Shown here: positions 37,811 through 46,066 of the stretch, piece by piece
Layout: each line of letters begins with the position of its first letter
Numbering within the stretch: position 1 is the first letter of the stretch
Source of the DNA: Actinoplanes sp. SE50/110
Lineage (GTDB): Bacteria; Actinomycetota; Actinomycetes; Mycobacteriales; Micromonosporaceae
NCBI RefSeq assembly: GCF_900119315.1
Contig: NZ_LT827010.1
Location: forward strand, 1,968,001-2,032,000
Direction: 5' to 3'
Length of the DNA: 64,000 bases
Notes under the pieces: generated by a model
Told to the model about the DNA's origin: nothing
What the model saw: the letters and a program-made list of their open reading frames with translations, nothing else
The model's database searches: none
Program-made: the position numbers and the translations under genes

Positions 37811-38506
37811 ATGGGTGTGGTCGCCGAACTGATCCTGATCCGGCACGGGCAGAGCCTGGCCAACGTGCTCTTCCCGCAGGCCGACGAGGGGGAACTGCTG
37901 GAGATCGCGCTGAGCGGGCCGGACGCCGAGGTGCCGCTCACCGAGCGGGGCGAGGCGCAGGCCCGGGCGGTCGGTGCCTGGCTGGCCGGGCAGCCGGCGG
38001 ACGCCCGTCCCGAGGTGGTGGTGACCTCGCCGTATCTGCGGGCCCGGGAGACCTGGCGGATCGCGGCGCGAGCGGCGGGCGTGGCGCTGCCGGAACCGCG
38101 TACCGACGATCGTCTCGTCGATCGTCTGCTCGGAGATCTGGAGATGCTGACCCGGGCCGCGGTGGCCGCCCGGTTCCCCGGGGAGGCGGCGCGGCTGGCC
38201 GAGGCCGGCCCGTGGGAGTACTGCCCGCCCGGCGGGGAGTCGTTCGCGGACATCCGGGTGCGGCTGACGTCGTTCCTGGATGATCTGCACCGTGCGCACG
38301 CCGGCCGGCGCGTGCTCGTGGTGGCGCACGACGCGGTGGTGCTGATGACCCGCGCCGTCATCGAGGATCTGGACTGGGAAGAGCTGGCCGCGGTGGAGAA
38401 GTCCGCGGGCGCGGTGCGCAACGCGTCGATCACCCGGTTCACCGACGACGGTGGAACCCTCCGGCTCGACCGGTACAACGTGATCGACCACCTCCCACCG
38501 GCCTGA
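37811..38506 (+). CDS. histidine phosphatase family protein
   Basis: 231 residues. Catalytic LIRHGQSLAN at residues 9-18 (phospho-accepting His), Arg in TSPYLRARET, Glu in PPGGESFADI and second His in VVAHDAVVL. Phosphoglycerate mutase-like branch; likely a phosphatase of unknown substrate. Confidence 0.92.
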   Translation: MGVVAELILIRHGQSLANVLFPQADEGELLEIALSGPDAEVPLTERGEAQARAVGAWLAGQPADARPEVVVTSPYLRARETWRIAARAAGVALPEPRTDDRLVDRLLGDLEMLTRAAVAARFPGEAARLAEAGPWEYCPPGGESFADIRVRLTSFLDDLHRAHAGRRVLVVAHDAVVLMTRAVIEDLDWEELAAVEKSAGAVRNASITRFTDDGGTLRLDRYNVIDHLPPA

Positions 38507-38556
38507 CTCTTGGACAACATATCGACCTGTGTCTTCCAAAGGCCGCTTTGCACGGA

Positions 38557-38562
38557 TAGGTT
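38557..38562 (+). promoter_or_regulatory. -10 box of leaderless MFS gene
   Basis: TAGGTT, 6 nt before ATG 38569. Confidence 0.5.
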
Positions 38563-38568
38563 GGTTCG

Positions 38569-39879
38569 ATGCCCGCAGGTCGTCGTACAGTGGCGAACCC
38601 GGAGAAGGAACCGAGGGTGAGGCGAGGACTGGCCGGCCTGCTCGCCGCTGAGGCGATCTCCCTGCTCGGCAGCCGGATCACCTTCGTGGCGCTGCCCTGG
38701 CTGGTGCTGACCAGCACCGGGTCGGCGCTGCTCGCCGGTGTCGCCGGCTTCGCCGAGATGCTGCCGTACGTGCTGGCCGGGCTGCTCGGCGGCCCGATCG
38801 TGGACCGGGCCGGACCGCGTCCCACCGCGGTCGCCGCCGACGTGGCCAGCATGATCGCGGTCATCGGCATCCCGGTCCTCTACGCCACCGGGGCGGTGCC
38901 GTACCACACGCTGCTCGTCCTGATCGCCGTGGCCGGGGCGCTGCGCGGCTTCGGCGACACGGCCAAACGGGCGCTGCTGCCCCGGGTGATCGCGGCCGCC
39001 GGGCTGAGCACCGAACGCGGCACCACGCTGTACGACGGGATCAGCCGGGTCGCCACGCTGCTCGGGCTGCCGCTGGCCGGGCTGCTGGTGGCGGCGGCCG
39101 GCCCGGCCCGGGTGCTGCTCGCCGACGCCGCCTCGTTCGGCGCCTGCGCCCTGCTGATCACACTGTTCGTCCGGGCCGGCTCGACCGGCCAGCCGCCCGC
39201 CGACGACGAGGAGGGCGGGTACGCGGCGGCGCTGCGCTGCGGATTCCGCCATGTGCGACAGGATCGGCTGATCATCGGGATCATGTCGATGCTGTTCGTG
39301 ACGAACCTCTTCGACCAGGCGTACGCCACGGTTTTCGTCCCGGTCTGGGTCCGCGAGGGCCCGCACGGGCCGGCCGCGCTCGGCGTGCTGGGCAGCGCCT
39401 TCGGGATCGGGGCGGTGGCCGGCAACATCCTCTGGACGATCGTCGGTCCCCGGCTGCCGCGCCGCTCCACCTTCGCCGTCTGCTTCCTGCTCGGCGGGCC
39501 GGCGCAACTGTTCGCCCTGTCGCTGAGCGACCGTCTGTGGCCGGTCCTGGCGATCGCCGCGCTGGCCGGGACACTGATGGCGTCGATCAATCCGATCCTG
39601 CTGGCCGCCGTCTACGAACGGGTGCCGGTCCGGATGCAGGGCCGGGTGATGAGCGTGCTGATCGCCTTCTCCTGGGCCGGCATCCCGCTCGGCGGCGTGC
39701 TCGGCGGCTGGGCCGCCGACGACCTCGGCCTGCGCACCGGGGCGCTGCTCGCCGGCATCGGATATCTGCTGGTCACGCTCGCCCCGTTCGTCTCCTCGGC
39801 GTGGCACGCGCTGGACGAGCACCGGGCGCCCGGCCGGGTTGCCGAGCGCGGCGAGCCGTCACTGACGTCTGCGGGATGA
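38569..39879 (+). CDS. MFS transporter
   Basis: 436 residues with about twelve membrane helices; GLLGGPIVDRAGPRP is the A-motif-like loop between helices 2 and 3. Belongs to the MFS_3/enterobactin-exporter-like drug efflux group by overall look. Its stop TGA lies inside the first copy of the 44-bp tandem repeat. Confidence 0.9.
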   Translation: MPAGRRTVANPEKEPRVRRGLAGLLAAEAISLLGSRITFVALPWLVLTSTGSALLAGVAGFAEMLPYVLAGLLGGPIVDRAGPRPTAVAADVASMIAVIGIPVLYATGAVPYHTLLVLIAVAGALRGFGDTAKRALLPRVIAAAGLSTERGTTLYDGISRVATLLGLPLAGLLVAAAGPARVLLADAASFGACALLITLFVRAGSTGQPPADDEEGGYAAALRCGFRHVRQDRLIIGIMSMLFVTNLFDQAYATVFVPVWVREGPHGPAALGVLGSAFGIGAVAGNILWTIVGPRLPRRSTFAVCFLLGGPAQLFALSLSDRLWPVLAIAALAGTLMASINPILLAAVYERVPVRMQGRVMSVLIAFSWAGIPLGGVLGGWAADDLGLRTGALLAGIGYLLVTLAPFVSSAWHALDEHRAPGRVAERGEPSLTSAG

Positions 39880-40061
39880 ATCTTATCGGCGACGCGATGA
39901 GCGTCGGATCGGTTGTTCGATGAGCCTCATCGGCGACGCGATGAGCGTCGGATCGGTTGTTCGATGAGCCTCATCGGCGACGCGATGAGCGTCGGATCGG
40001 TTGTTCGATGAGCCTCATCGGCGACACGATGAGCGCCGGACCGGTCGTTCGATGAGCCTCG
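39875..40061. repeat. 44-bp tandem repeat array, four copies plus a partial
   Basis: Exact 44-nt period: copies at 39875, 39919, 39963 and 40007, then 11 nt of a fifth. Copies 2 and 3 are identical; 1 and 4 carry a few substitutions. Each unit opens with the palindrome GATGAGCCTCATC and contains a second CGATGAGCG. 44 is not a multiple of three, so it is not coding. It fills the gap between two convergent genes. Confidence 0.95.
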
Positions 40062-40079
40062 CACACGGGCCGGCTGAAC

Positions 40080-40757
40080 CTACAGGTGCTTGGCGGCCTC
40101 CCGGAGGGAGAGCGGCGACAGGCGCGCGGCGTGGGCGGTCAGGTAGGCCCGCACCGCTTGGGGGTCAGTGCGGGCGTAGTGCCGCAGCGCCCAGCCGATC
40201 GCCTTGCGGACGAAGAAATCCGGGTGGCCGGCCTGCCGGGTGCAGTAGTCGAAGAGCCGGTCGGTGTCCGTCGCCGCGCCGTAGTGCAGCTGGTGCAGGA
40301 TCGCGGTGCGGATCAGCCACAGATCGTCGGCGGCCGACCAGTCGTCCATCCGGCGGCACAGCTCGGGATGTCGGCGGACCAGGCCGCCGGTGAAGTGGGT
40401 GGCGAGCGGGTCGACCGTGTCCCACCACGATTTCGTGGTGATCAGCTCCTCGGCGAGGGCGAGGGAACCCGGGCTGGTGGCCGGCAGGCCGGCGGTTAGG
40501 AAGTCGCAGGCGAACTGCTGGAACTCCCGCTCGTCGCGAGCCCAGCAGGCCCGGGCGATGTCAACCAGGACCGCCTCGTCGGGGCGGGGCAGGCCGGCCA
40601 GGACGGCGCGGGCGGCGGCACGGCGGGCAGTCGCGCTCAGGCCGAGGAACCGGAACTGATCGCGCATGTAGGCCGCCATCGCCGGGGCCCGCACCGGGTC
40701 GCGGGCCGCCTCGAAAGCCGTGGTCAGCCGCGCCATCACCACCTCGGTCAAGCTCAT
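40080..40757 (-). CDS. DNA alkylation repair protein (AlkD-like)
   Basis: 225 residues, alpha-helical HEAT-like repeats. Hallmarks: YMRDQFRFLGLSATARRAA, W(W)DTVDPLA, AADDLWLIRTAILHQLHY, and FFVRKAIGWALRHYARTDP, which match the AlkD/AlkC alkyl-purine glycosylase superfamily. Excises bulky or cationic alkyl bases without base flipping in AlkD. ATG 40757 is 6 nt after CAGGAT, part of the first unit of the upstream repeat array. Confidence 0.92.
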   Translation of the reverse strand: MSLTEVVMARLTTAFEAARDPVRAPAMAAYMRDQFRFLGLSATARRAAARAVLAGLPRPDEAVLVDIARACWARDEREFQQFACDFLTAGLPATSPGSLALAEELITTKSWWDTVDPLATHFTGGLVRRHPELCRRMDDWSAADDLWLIRTAILHQLHYGAATDTDRLFDYCTRQAGHPDFFVRKAIGWALRHYARTDPQAVRAYLTAHAARLSPLSLREAAKHL

Positions 40758-41047
40758 GCCCGGATCCTGCCACCGGGGTCCGACAAAAAACCACGACCGC
40801 GCCGCGGGGCGGGGCCGGCCCGGATCCTGCCACTGGGTCCGACGAGAATGGCGACCGCGCTGCGGCGCGGGGCCGGATCCTGCCACTGGGCCCGATGAGA
40901 ATGGTGACCGCGCTGCGGCGCGGGGCCGGATCCTGCCACTGGACCCGATGAGAATGGCGACCGCGCTGCGGCGCGGGGCCGGATCGTGCCATCGGGATCC
41001 GAGTAGAACGGTGACCCTGCCGCGGGGCGGGAGCGGGCCGGATGCGG
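40758..41047. repeat. ~53-bp tandem repeat array upstream of two divergent genes
   Basis: Five units starting GGATCCTGCCA at 40762, 40822, 40875, 40928 and (diverged) 40981; spacings 60, 53, 53 and 53. Middle units are nearly identical and include GCGCTGCGGCGC, a small hairpin. Read on the minus strand, every unit repeats the TGGCAGGATCC that forms the -10 region of the AlkD-like gene. Noncoding, between that gene and acVLRF1. Confidence 0.92.
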
Positions 41048-41053
41048 CCGCCG

Positions 41054-41059
41054 TAGGGT
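41054..41059 (+). promoter_or_regulatory. -10 box of leaderless acVLRF1
   Basis: TAGGGT, 7 nt before ATG 41067. Confidence 0.5.
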
Positions 41060-41066
41060 GGCGAGA

Positions 41067-41699
41067 ATGGGTGAACGGCCGGCCGCCGGTGGCGGGAAAT
41101 GGGTGGATGTGGCGCCCGAGCGGGTGGGGCGCTGGCTGGAGAACTTCGGTACCCGGCACGGGCCGTACCGGGAAATCGGCTTGACCTTGATCGCCGCCGA
41201 CGGGGCCGAAGCGTCGCTGCACGCCCCGCCCGGCGTGGGGGAGCCGGCGACGGTGGCCGAGCTGACCGCCGCCGCCCTGGCGCCGCGCCGGTTCGGGTTG
41301 CTGCTGGCGCGTAAGGGGGCGGTCGCGGCCGGGGTGGTGGACGGCGGCGAGCTGGTGATGTCCAAGGTGGACACGCACTATGTGCAAGGCCGGACAGCGG
41401 CCGGTGGCTGGTCGCAGCAGCGTTTCGCGCGCCGGCGGGACAATCAGGCCAAAGCGGCCGCCGCGGACGGTGCCGGGATCGTCGGACGCATCCTCCTGCC
41501 CGAGGTGCGTACGCTGACGGCCCTGGTCACCGGCGGCGACCGGGCCGCCGTGGAGGCGATCCTCGCCGACCGGGTCCTGGCCCCGCTGGCCGCGCTGCGG
41601 GCCGGCCGCCTGCTGGACGTCCCGGAGCCGCGCCACGCCGTGCTGGTCTCGGCGATCGCGATGGCCCGCGCGGTCCCGATCCTGATCCGTGAGCCCTGA
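41067..41699 (+). CDS. acVLRF1 family peptidyl-tRNA hydrolase (Vms1-like release factor)
   Basis: 210 residues. The block GGWSQQRFARRRDNQA is the signature loop of the eRF1-like VLRF1/Vms1 fold, whose Gln is thought to aid peptidyl-tRNA cleavage; the actinobacterial branch is called acVLRF1. Expected to rescue stalled ribosomes. The N-terminus KWVDVAPERVGRWLENFG and LLARKGAVAAGVVDG fit. ATG 41067 preferred over GTG 41058, which overlaps the -10 box. Confidence 0.88.
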   Translation: MGERPAAGGGKWVDVAPERVGRWLENFGTRHGPYREIGLTLIAADGAEASLHAPPGVGEPATVAELTAAALAPRRFGLLLARKGAVAAGVVDGGELVMSKVDTHYVQGRTAAGGWSQQRFARRRDNQAKAAAADGAGIVGRILLPEVRTLTALVTGGDRAAVEAILADRVLAPLAALRAGRLLDVPEPRHAVLVSAIAMARAVPILIREP

Positions 41700-41854
41700 C
41701 CGCCCCGGACCCTCCCGCGGGAACGGCTCCGGTCGCCCGGGTTCCGCGACGGGCGGCGGCTCCGGTCGCCCGGGTTCCGCGACAGGGAACGGCTCCGGCC
41801 GCCGTCCCGCGCCAGGTGCGGGTCGGCGGCCGGATGTCCGGAGCGCGGCGGCGG
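41700..41854. repeat. 33-bp direct repeat, noncoding gap
   Basis: GGCTCCGGTCGCCCGGGTTC recurs at 41725 and 41758 (33-bp period) with a third, partial copy at about 41791. Lies between the acVLRF1 stop and the convergent metallopeptidase stop. Confidence 0.7.
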
Positions 41855-42790
41855 TCAGTCGCCCTCGTTGACCGCCCCCGGCGCGAACGTGTCGCACTTC
41901 GTCGGGTCGCCCGAGTCGTAGCCGGTGCGGAACCACTTCTGCCGGTCGGCGGACGTCCCGTGGGTGAACTCGGCCGGGTTGACCGTGCCGCCGCCGCGCT
42001 TCTGCAGGGTGTCGTCGCCGATCTGCCCGGCGGTCTGGATGCCCTGCTGGATGTCCGAGTCGGTGAGGCTCGTGAACACCTTGTTCCCCTTGGCGTCGGC
42101 GGTCCCGGTCGCGCCCTTGGCCCACGCCCCGGCGTAGCAGTCGGCCTGCAGTTCGAGCCGCACCGACTGCAGGTTCGCCTGGCTCTTGTCGGCGTTCTGC
42201 GCCTGCCGCATCTTGGCCTCGGTGCCCAGCAGGTCCTGCACGTGGTGGCCGTATTCGTGGGCCAGCACGTACGGCTGCGCGAACTCGCCCGGCGCGCCGA
42301 GCTCCTTGGCCAGCTGGTCGTAGAACGTCAGGTCGATGTAGACGTGGTTGTCGGCCGGGCAGTAGAACGGCCCGACGCCCGAGTCGGCGGCGCCGCAGCC
42401 GGTGTTCACCCGGCTCCGGAAGATCGTGGTGTTGACCTTCTCGTACTGCTTGCCGAAGGCCTGCGGCATCTCGGTGGCCCAGTATGCCTGGATCGAATTG
42501 ATGTAGAGCACGTTGCGGCAGTCGAGCTTCTGGAGCTTGTCGGACTGCTTGCACTCATTTCTGATCTTGGTGTTGTCGGCCTTGGAGGAGCCTCCGCCGC
42601 CGCCGCCGCCCAGGTTGTTGACCCCGAAGTAACCGCCGACCACCAGCAGGATCACGGTGATGATGATGCCGGTGAGTCCGCCGCCGCCGATCGGGATCGG
42701 CAGGCCGCCGAAGCCGCCACCGCCACCGCCGGATCCGCGCACGTCCTCGACCTGACTGGTGTCGATCTCGGCGTTCTCGTTCAGCTCCAT
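41855..42790 (-). CDS. neutral zinc metallopeptidase (YpfJ family)
   Basis: 311 residues. Acidic N-terminus, Gly-rich linkers, one membrane helix (about 38-58, LTGIIITVILLVVGGYFGV), then the extracytoplasmic peptidase with HEYGHH zinc motif and the third ligand region LELQADCYAGAWA. Four cysteines (NECKQ, LDCRN, TGCGA, FYCPA) may form disulfides outside the cell. YpfJ/KPN_02809 family; substrate unknown. Confidence 0.92.
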   Translation of the reverse strand: MELNENAEIDTSQVEDVRGSGGGGGGFGGLPIPIGGGGLTGIIITVILLVVGGYFGVNNLGGGGGGGSSKADNTKIRNECKQSDKLQKLDCRNVLYINSIQAYWATEMPQAFGKQYEKVNTTIFRSRVNTGCGAADSGVGPFYCPADNHVYIDLTFYDQLAKELGAPGEFAQPYVLAHEYGHHVQDLLGTEAKMRQAQNADKSQANLQSVRLELQADCYAGAWAKGATGTADAKGNKVFTSLTDSDIQQGIQTAGQIGDDTLQKRGGGTVNPAEFTHGTSADRQKWFRTGYDSGDPTKCDTFAPGAVNEGD

Positions 42791-42875
42791 CTCGTCCCCA
42801 CTTCGCCAAGGTTGCCGGGCGAGTACCCGATGATCTTGCGACTTAATCGGCTGCCGGGTGTCAGCGGGGGGCGGG

Positions 42876-42940
42876 TACTATTGCCGCGTGCTGCTCCGCG
42901 AAGGCTGACCTGCCGATTCAAGTTGCGCCCCGAGTCAGCC
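42876..42940 (+). promoter_or_regulatory. promoter, leader peptide and hairpin upstream of the ABC-F gene
   Basis: TACTAT (42876-42881), then 6 nt, then GTG 42888 opening a 7-codon frame (MLLREG, stop 42906-42908). GGCTGAC (42903-42909), which spans the stop, can pair with GTCAGCC (42934-42940). The arrangement resembles translation-dependent attenuation. Confidence 0.4.
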
Positions 42941-42967
42941 CGATCCCCGAGAGCGAGATAAGACTTC

Positions 42968-44572
<1,605 letters not shown>

Positions 44573-45001
44573 GCCGGTCCGGAGATCCAGGATCATCGGC
44601 ATCGTCAGTTGTCAACTGGCGCTCACACAGACAGTGCGATGTTCGGGCGTTTGCGGGCAGGTCGGACTTGAGCCCGTACGCGCCCGCCGTCCCTTACCAC
44701 CCCCGGACAGCCGGTGCGCAGCGTGTCCGGGCGGTCTCGGACGGTGCTGCCTCGATCACCTGTTTCCGCAGGTGATCGATGGTCTTGGAGAGCCTTCCGG
44801 GTCGGCCGGGGCGGGCCGGAATGGCACGGGGAGCAACGGCCGGCAAACGGTCTGACATTGATGCTGGTGGTAACCGTCAAGTTCCTGACAGTAATAAATG
44901 GGCACGTTCCTCGACGCGAGATGCCTGGCGCATGATCGTTGGAGGTTGTGTAATAGGTGGGACCGTATCTGACCGCACTGTCTGCGACGTGAGGATTCAA
45001 G
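44573..45001 (+). other. 429-bp noncoding region rich in inverted repeats
   Basis: Palindrome CAGTTGTCAACTG at 44606-44618; 8-bp stem CCCGGACA/TGTCCGGG around 44702-44731; perfect 10-bp stem CGATCACCTG/CAGGTGATCG with a 6-nt loop at 44753-44778. A less GC-rich segment from about 44860 to 44990 includes TAATAAAT and TAATAGGT, possible -10 boxes for the HTH gene. Could encode a small RNA; no gene seen. Confidence 0.45.
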
Positions 45002-45229
45002 ATGGCAGCCACTGGCACAGCTACCAGTACTGAGAAGGGTCGTCGAATCGTCGGTAGCGAGCGGCAGTCGCTCGCCAAGGACCTGGTGAAGCGTTACACC
45101 TCGGGCGAGAGCATCCGGGCGCTTGCCGCTTCCACCGGCCGTTCCTATGGATTCGTCCACCGCGTGCTCACCGAATCCGGTGTGCAGTTGCGCCAGCGTG
45201 GCGGCGCCCGCCGCCGCAAGAAGGCGTGA
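45002..45229 (+). CDS. small helix-turn-helix protein
   Basis: 75 residues. Central HTH: LAKDLVKRYTSGESIRALAASTGRSYGFVHRVLTESG, of the resolvase/sigma-like HTH type, flanked by a basic tail (LRQRGGARRRKKA). A single-domain DNA-binding protein conserved among actinobacteria, function uncertain. GAGG lies about 8 nt upstream of ATG 45002. GTGA overlap with the next gene. Confidence 0.88.
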   Translation: MAATGTATSTEKGRRIVGSERQSLAKDLVKRYTSGESIRALAASTGRSYGFVHRVLTESGVQLRQRGGARRRKKA

Positions 45230-46005
45230 CGGCGGACAACGCCGCCGGCGAGGTCGGCGTCCGTTACGAACAGGACGGGCCGGTCGCGACGGTAACGTTG
45301 TGCCGGCCCGACGTTCTCAATGCACAGACCCCGGCCATGTGGTCGGAGCTGAGCGACATTTCCCGGAAATTGCCTGGCGACGTCCGCGTCGTCATTGTGC
45401 GAGCCGAAGGCCGCGCGTTTTCCGCCGGCCTGGATCTGTCGGTCGCCCGCGGCGACGGCGATTCTTCACTGGCTCGTCTGGCGCAGTTGTCCGCCACCGA
45501 CTGCGCGGATCGGATAGCCGGCTTCCAGACCGCGTTCACGTGGTTGCGAAGTCCGTCCATCGTGTCCATCGCCGCCGTTCAGGGCCATGCGATCGGCGCC
45601 GGGTTCCAGCTTGCGCTGAACTGCGACATGCGGGTGCTCGCCGACGACGCACGGTTCTCCATGGCGGAGGTCACCCTCGGCCTGGTGCCCGACCTGGGTG
45701 GGACGAAACGGCTCACCGAGCTGGTCGGCCCGTCCCGGGCACTGGAGATCTGTGTGACCGGCCGGCGGATCCCGGCGGACGAGGCCGACCGGGTCGGCCT
45801 CGCCACCGCGGTGGTGCCGCGTGCCGACCTGGACGCGGCGGTCGCCGATCTGGCCGCCGCCGTCCTGGCCGGCGACCGGAACGCGGTGGCCGAGATCAAG
45901 GGCCTGCTGGCCGGTGCCTCCGGGCGGAGCTATCCGGAGCAGGACCGGGCCGAACGGGAGGCACAGACCCGCCGGCTCGCCGAACTCTCCGGACGCGGGG
46001 AGTAA
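45226..46005 (+). CDS. enoyl-CoA hydratase/isomerase family protein
   Basis: 259 residues, crotonase fold. Oxyanion-hole segments EGRAFSAGLDLS and VQGHAIGAGFQLALNCD, then FSMAEVTLGLVPDLGGTKRL with the catalytic-Glu region (AEVTLGLVPDLGG; Glu present in AEV). Substrate unknown. GTG start overlaps the HTH stop, an odd pairing with a DNA-binding protein. Confidence 0.92.
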   Translation: MTADNAAGEVGVRYEQDGPVATVTLCRPDVLNAQTPAMWSELSDISRKLPGDVRVVIVRAEGRAFSAGLDLSVARGDGDSSLARLAQLSATDCADRIAGFQTAFTWLRSPSIVSIAAVQGHAIGAGFQLALNCDMRVLADDARFSMAEVTLGLVPDLGGTKRLTELVGPSRALEICVTGRRIPADEADRVGLATAVVPRADLDAAVADLAAAVLAGDRNAVAEIKGLLAGASGRSYPEQDRAEREAQTRRLAELSGRGE

Positions 46006-46018
46006 GGAATAGCGGCCC

Positions 46019-46060
46019 CACCTCCCGGGTTGTCGTAGTCGCCGCGACGCCCGGGAGGTG
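46019..46060 (+). promoter_or_regulatory. hairpin sequestering the ABC exporter ribosome site
   Basis: CACCTCCCGGG (46019-46029) pairs exactly with CCCGGGAGGTG (46050-46060); the loop contains GTCG/CGAC inner pairing. The right arm contains the GGGAGG used by TTG 46067, so folding would hide it. It may also end the upstream operon. Confidence 0.5.
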
Positions 46061-46066
46061 CGGAAC

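Noticed and set aside
39875..40061. CRISPR array
   Set aside because: Repeats are directly adjacent, no unique spacers, and no cas genes in the window.
41689..41871. Gly/Ser/Arg-rich open frame after acVLRF1
   Set aside because: Product of a 33-bp noncoding direct repeat; no start context.
46029..46050. TTGTCGTAG as a third PafBC-type element before the ABC exporter
   Set aside because: No TAnnnT box at the required 8-nt spacing; the bases belong to the hairpin loop.
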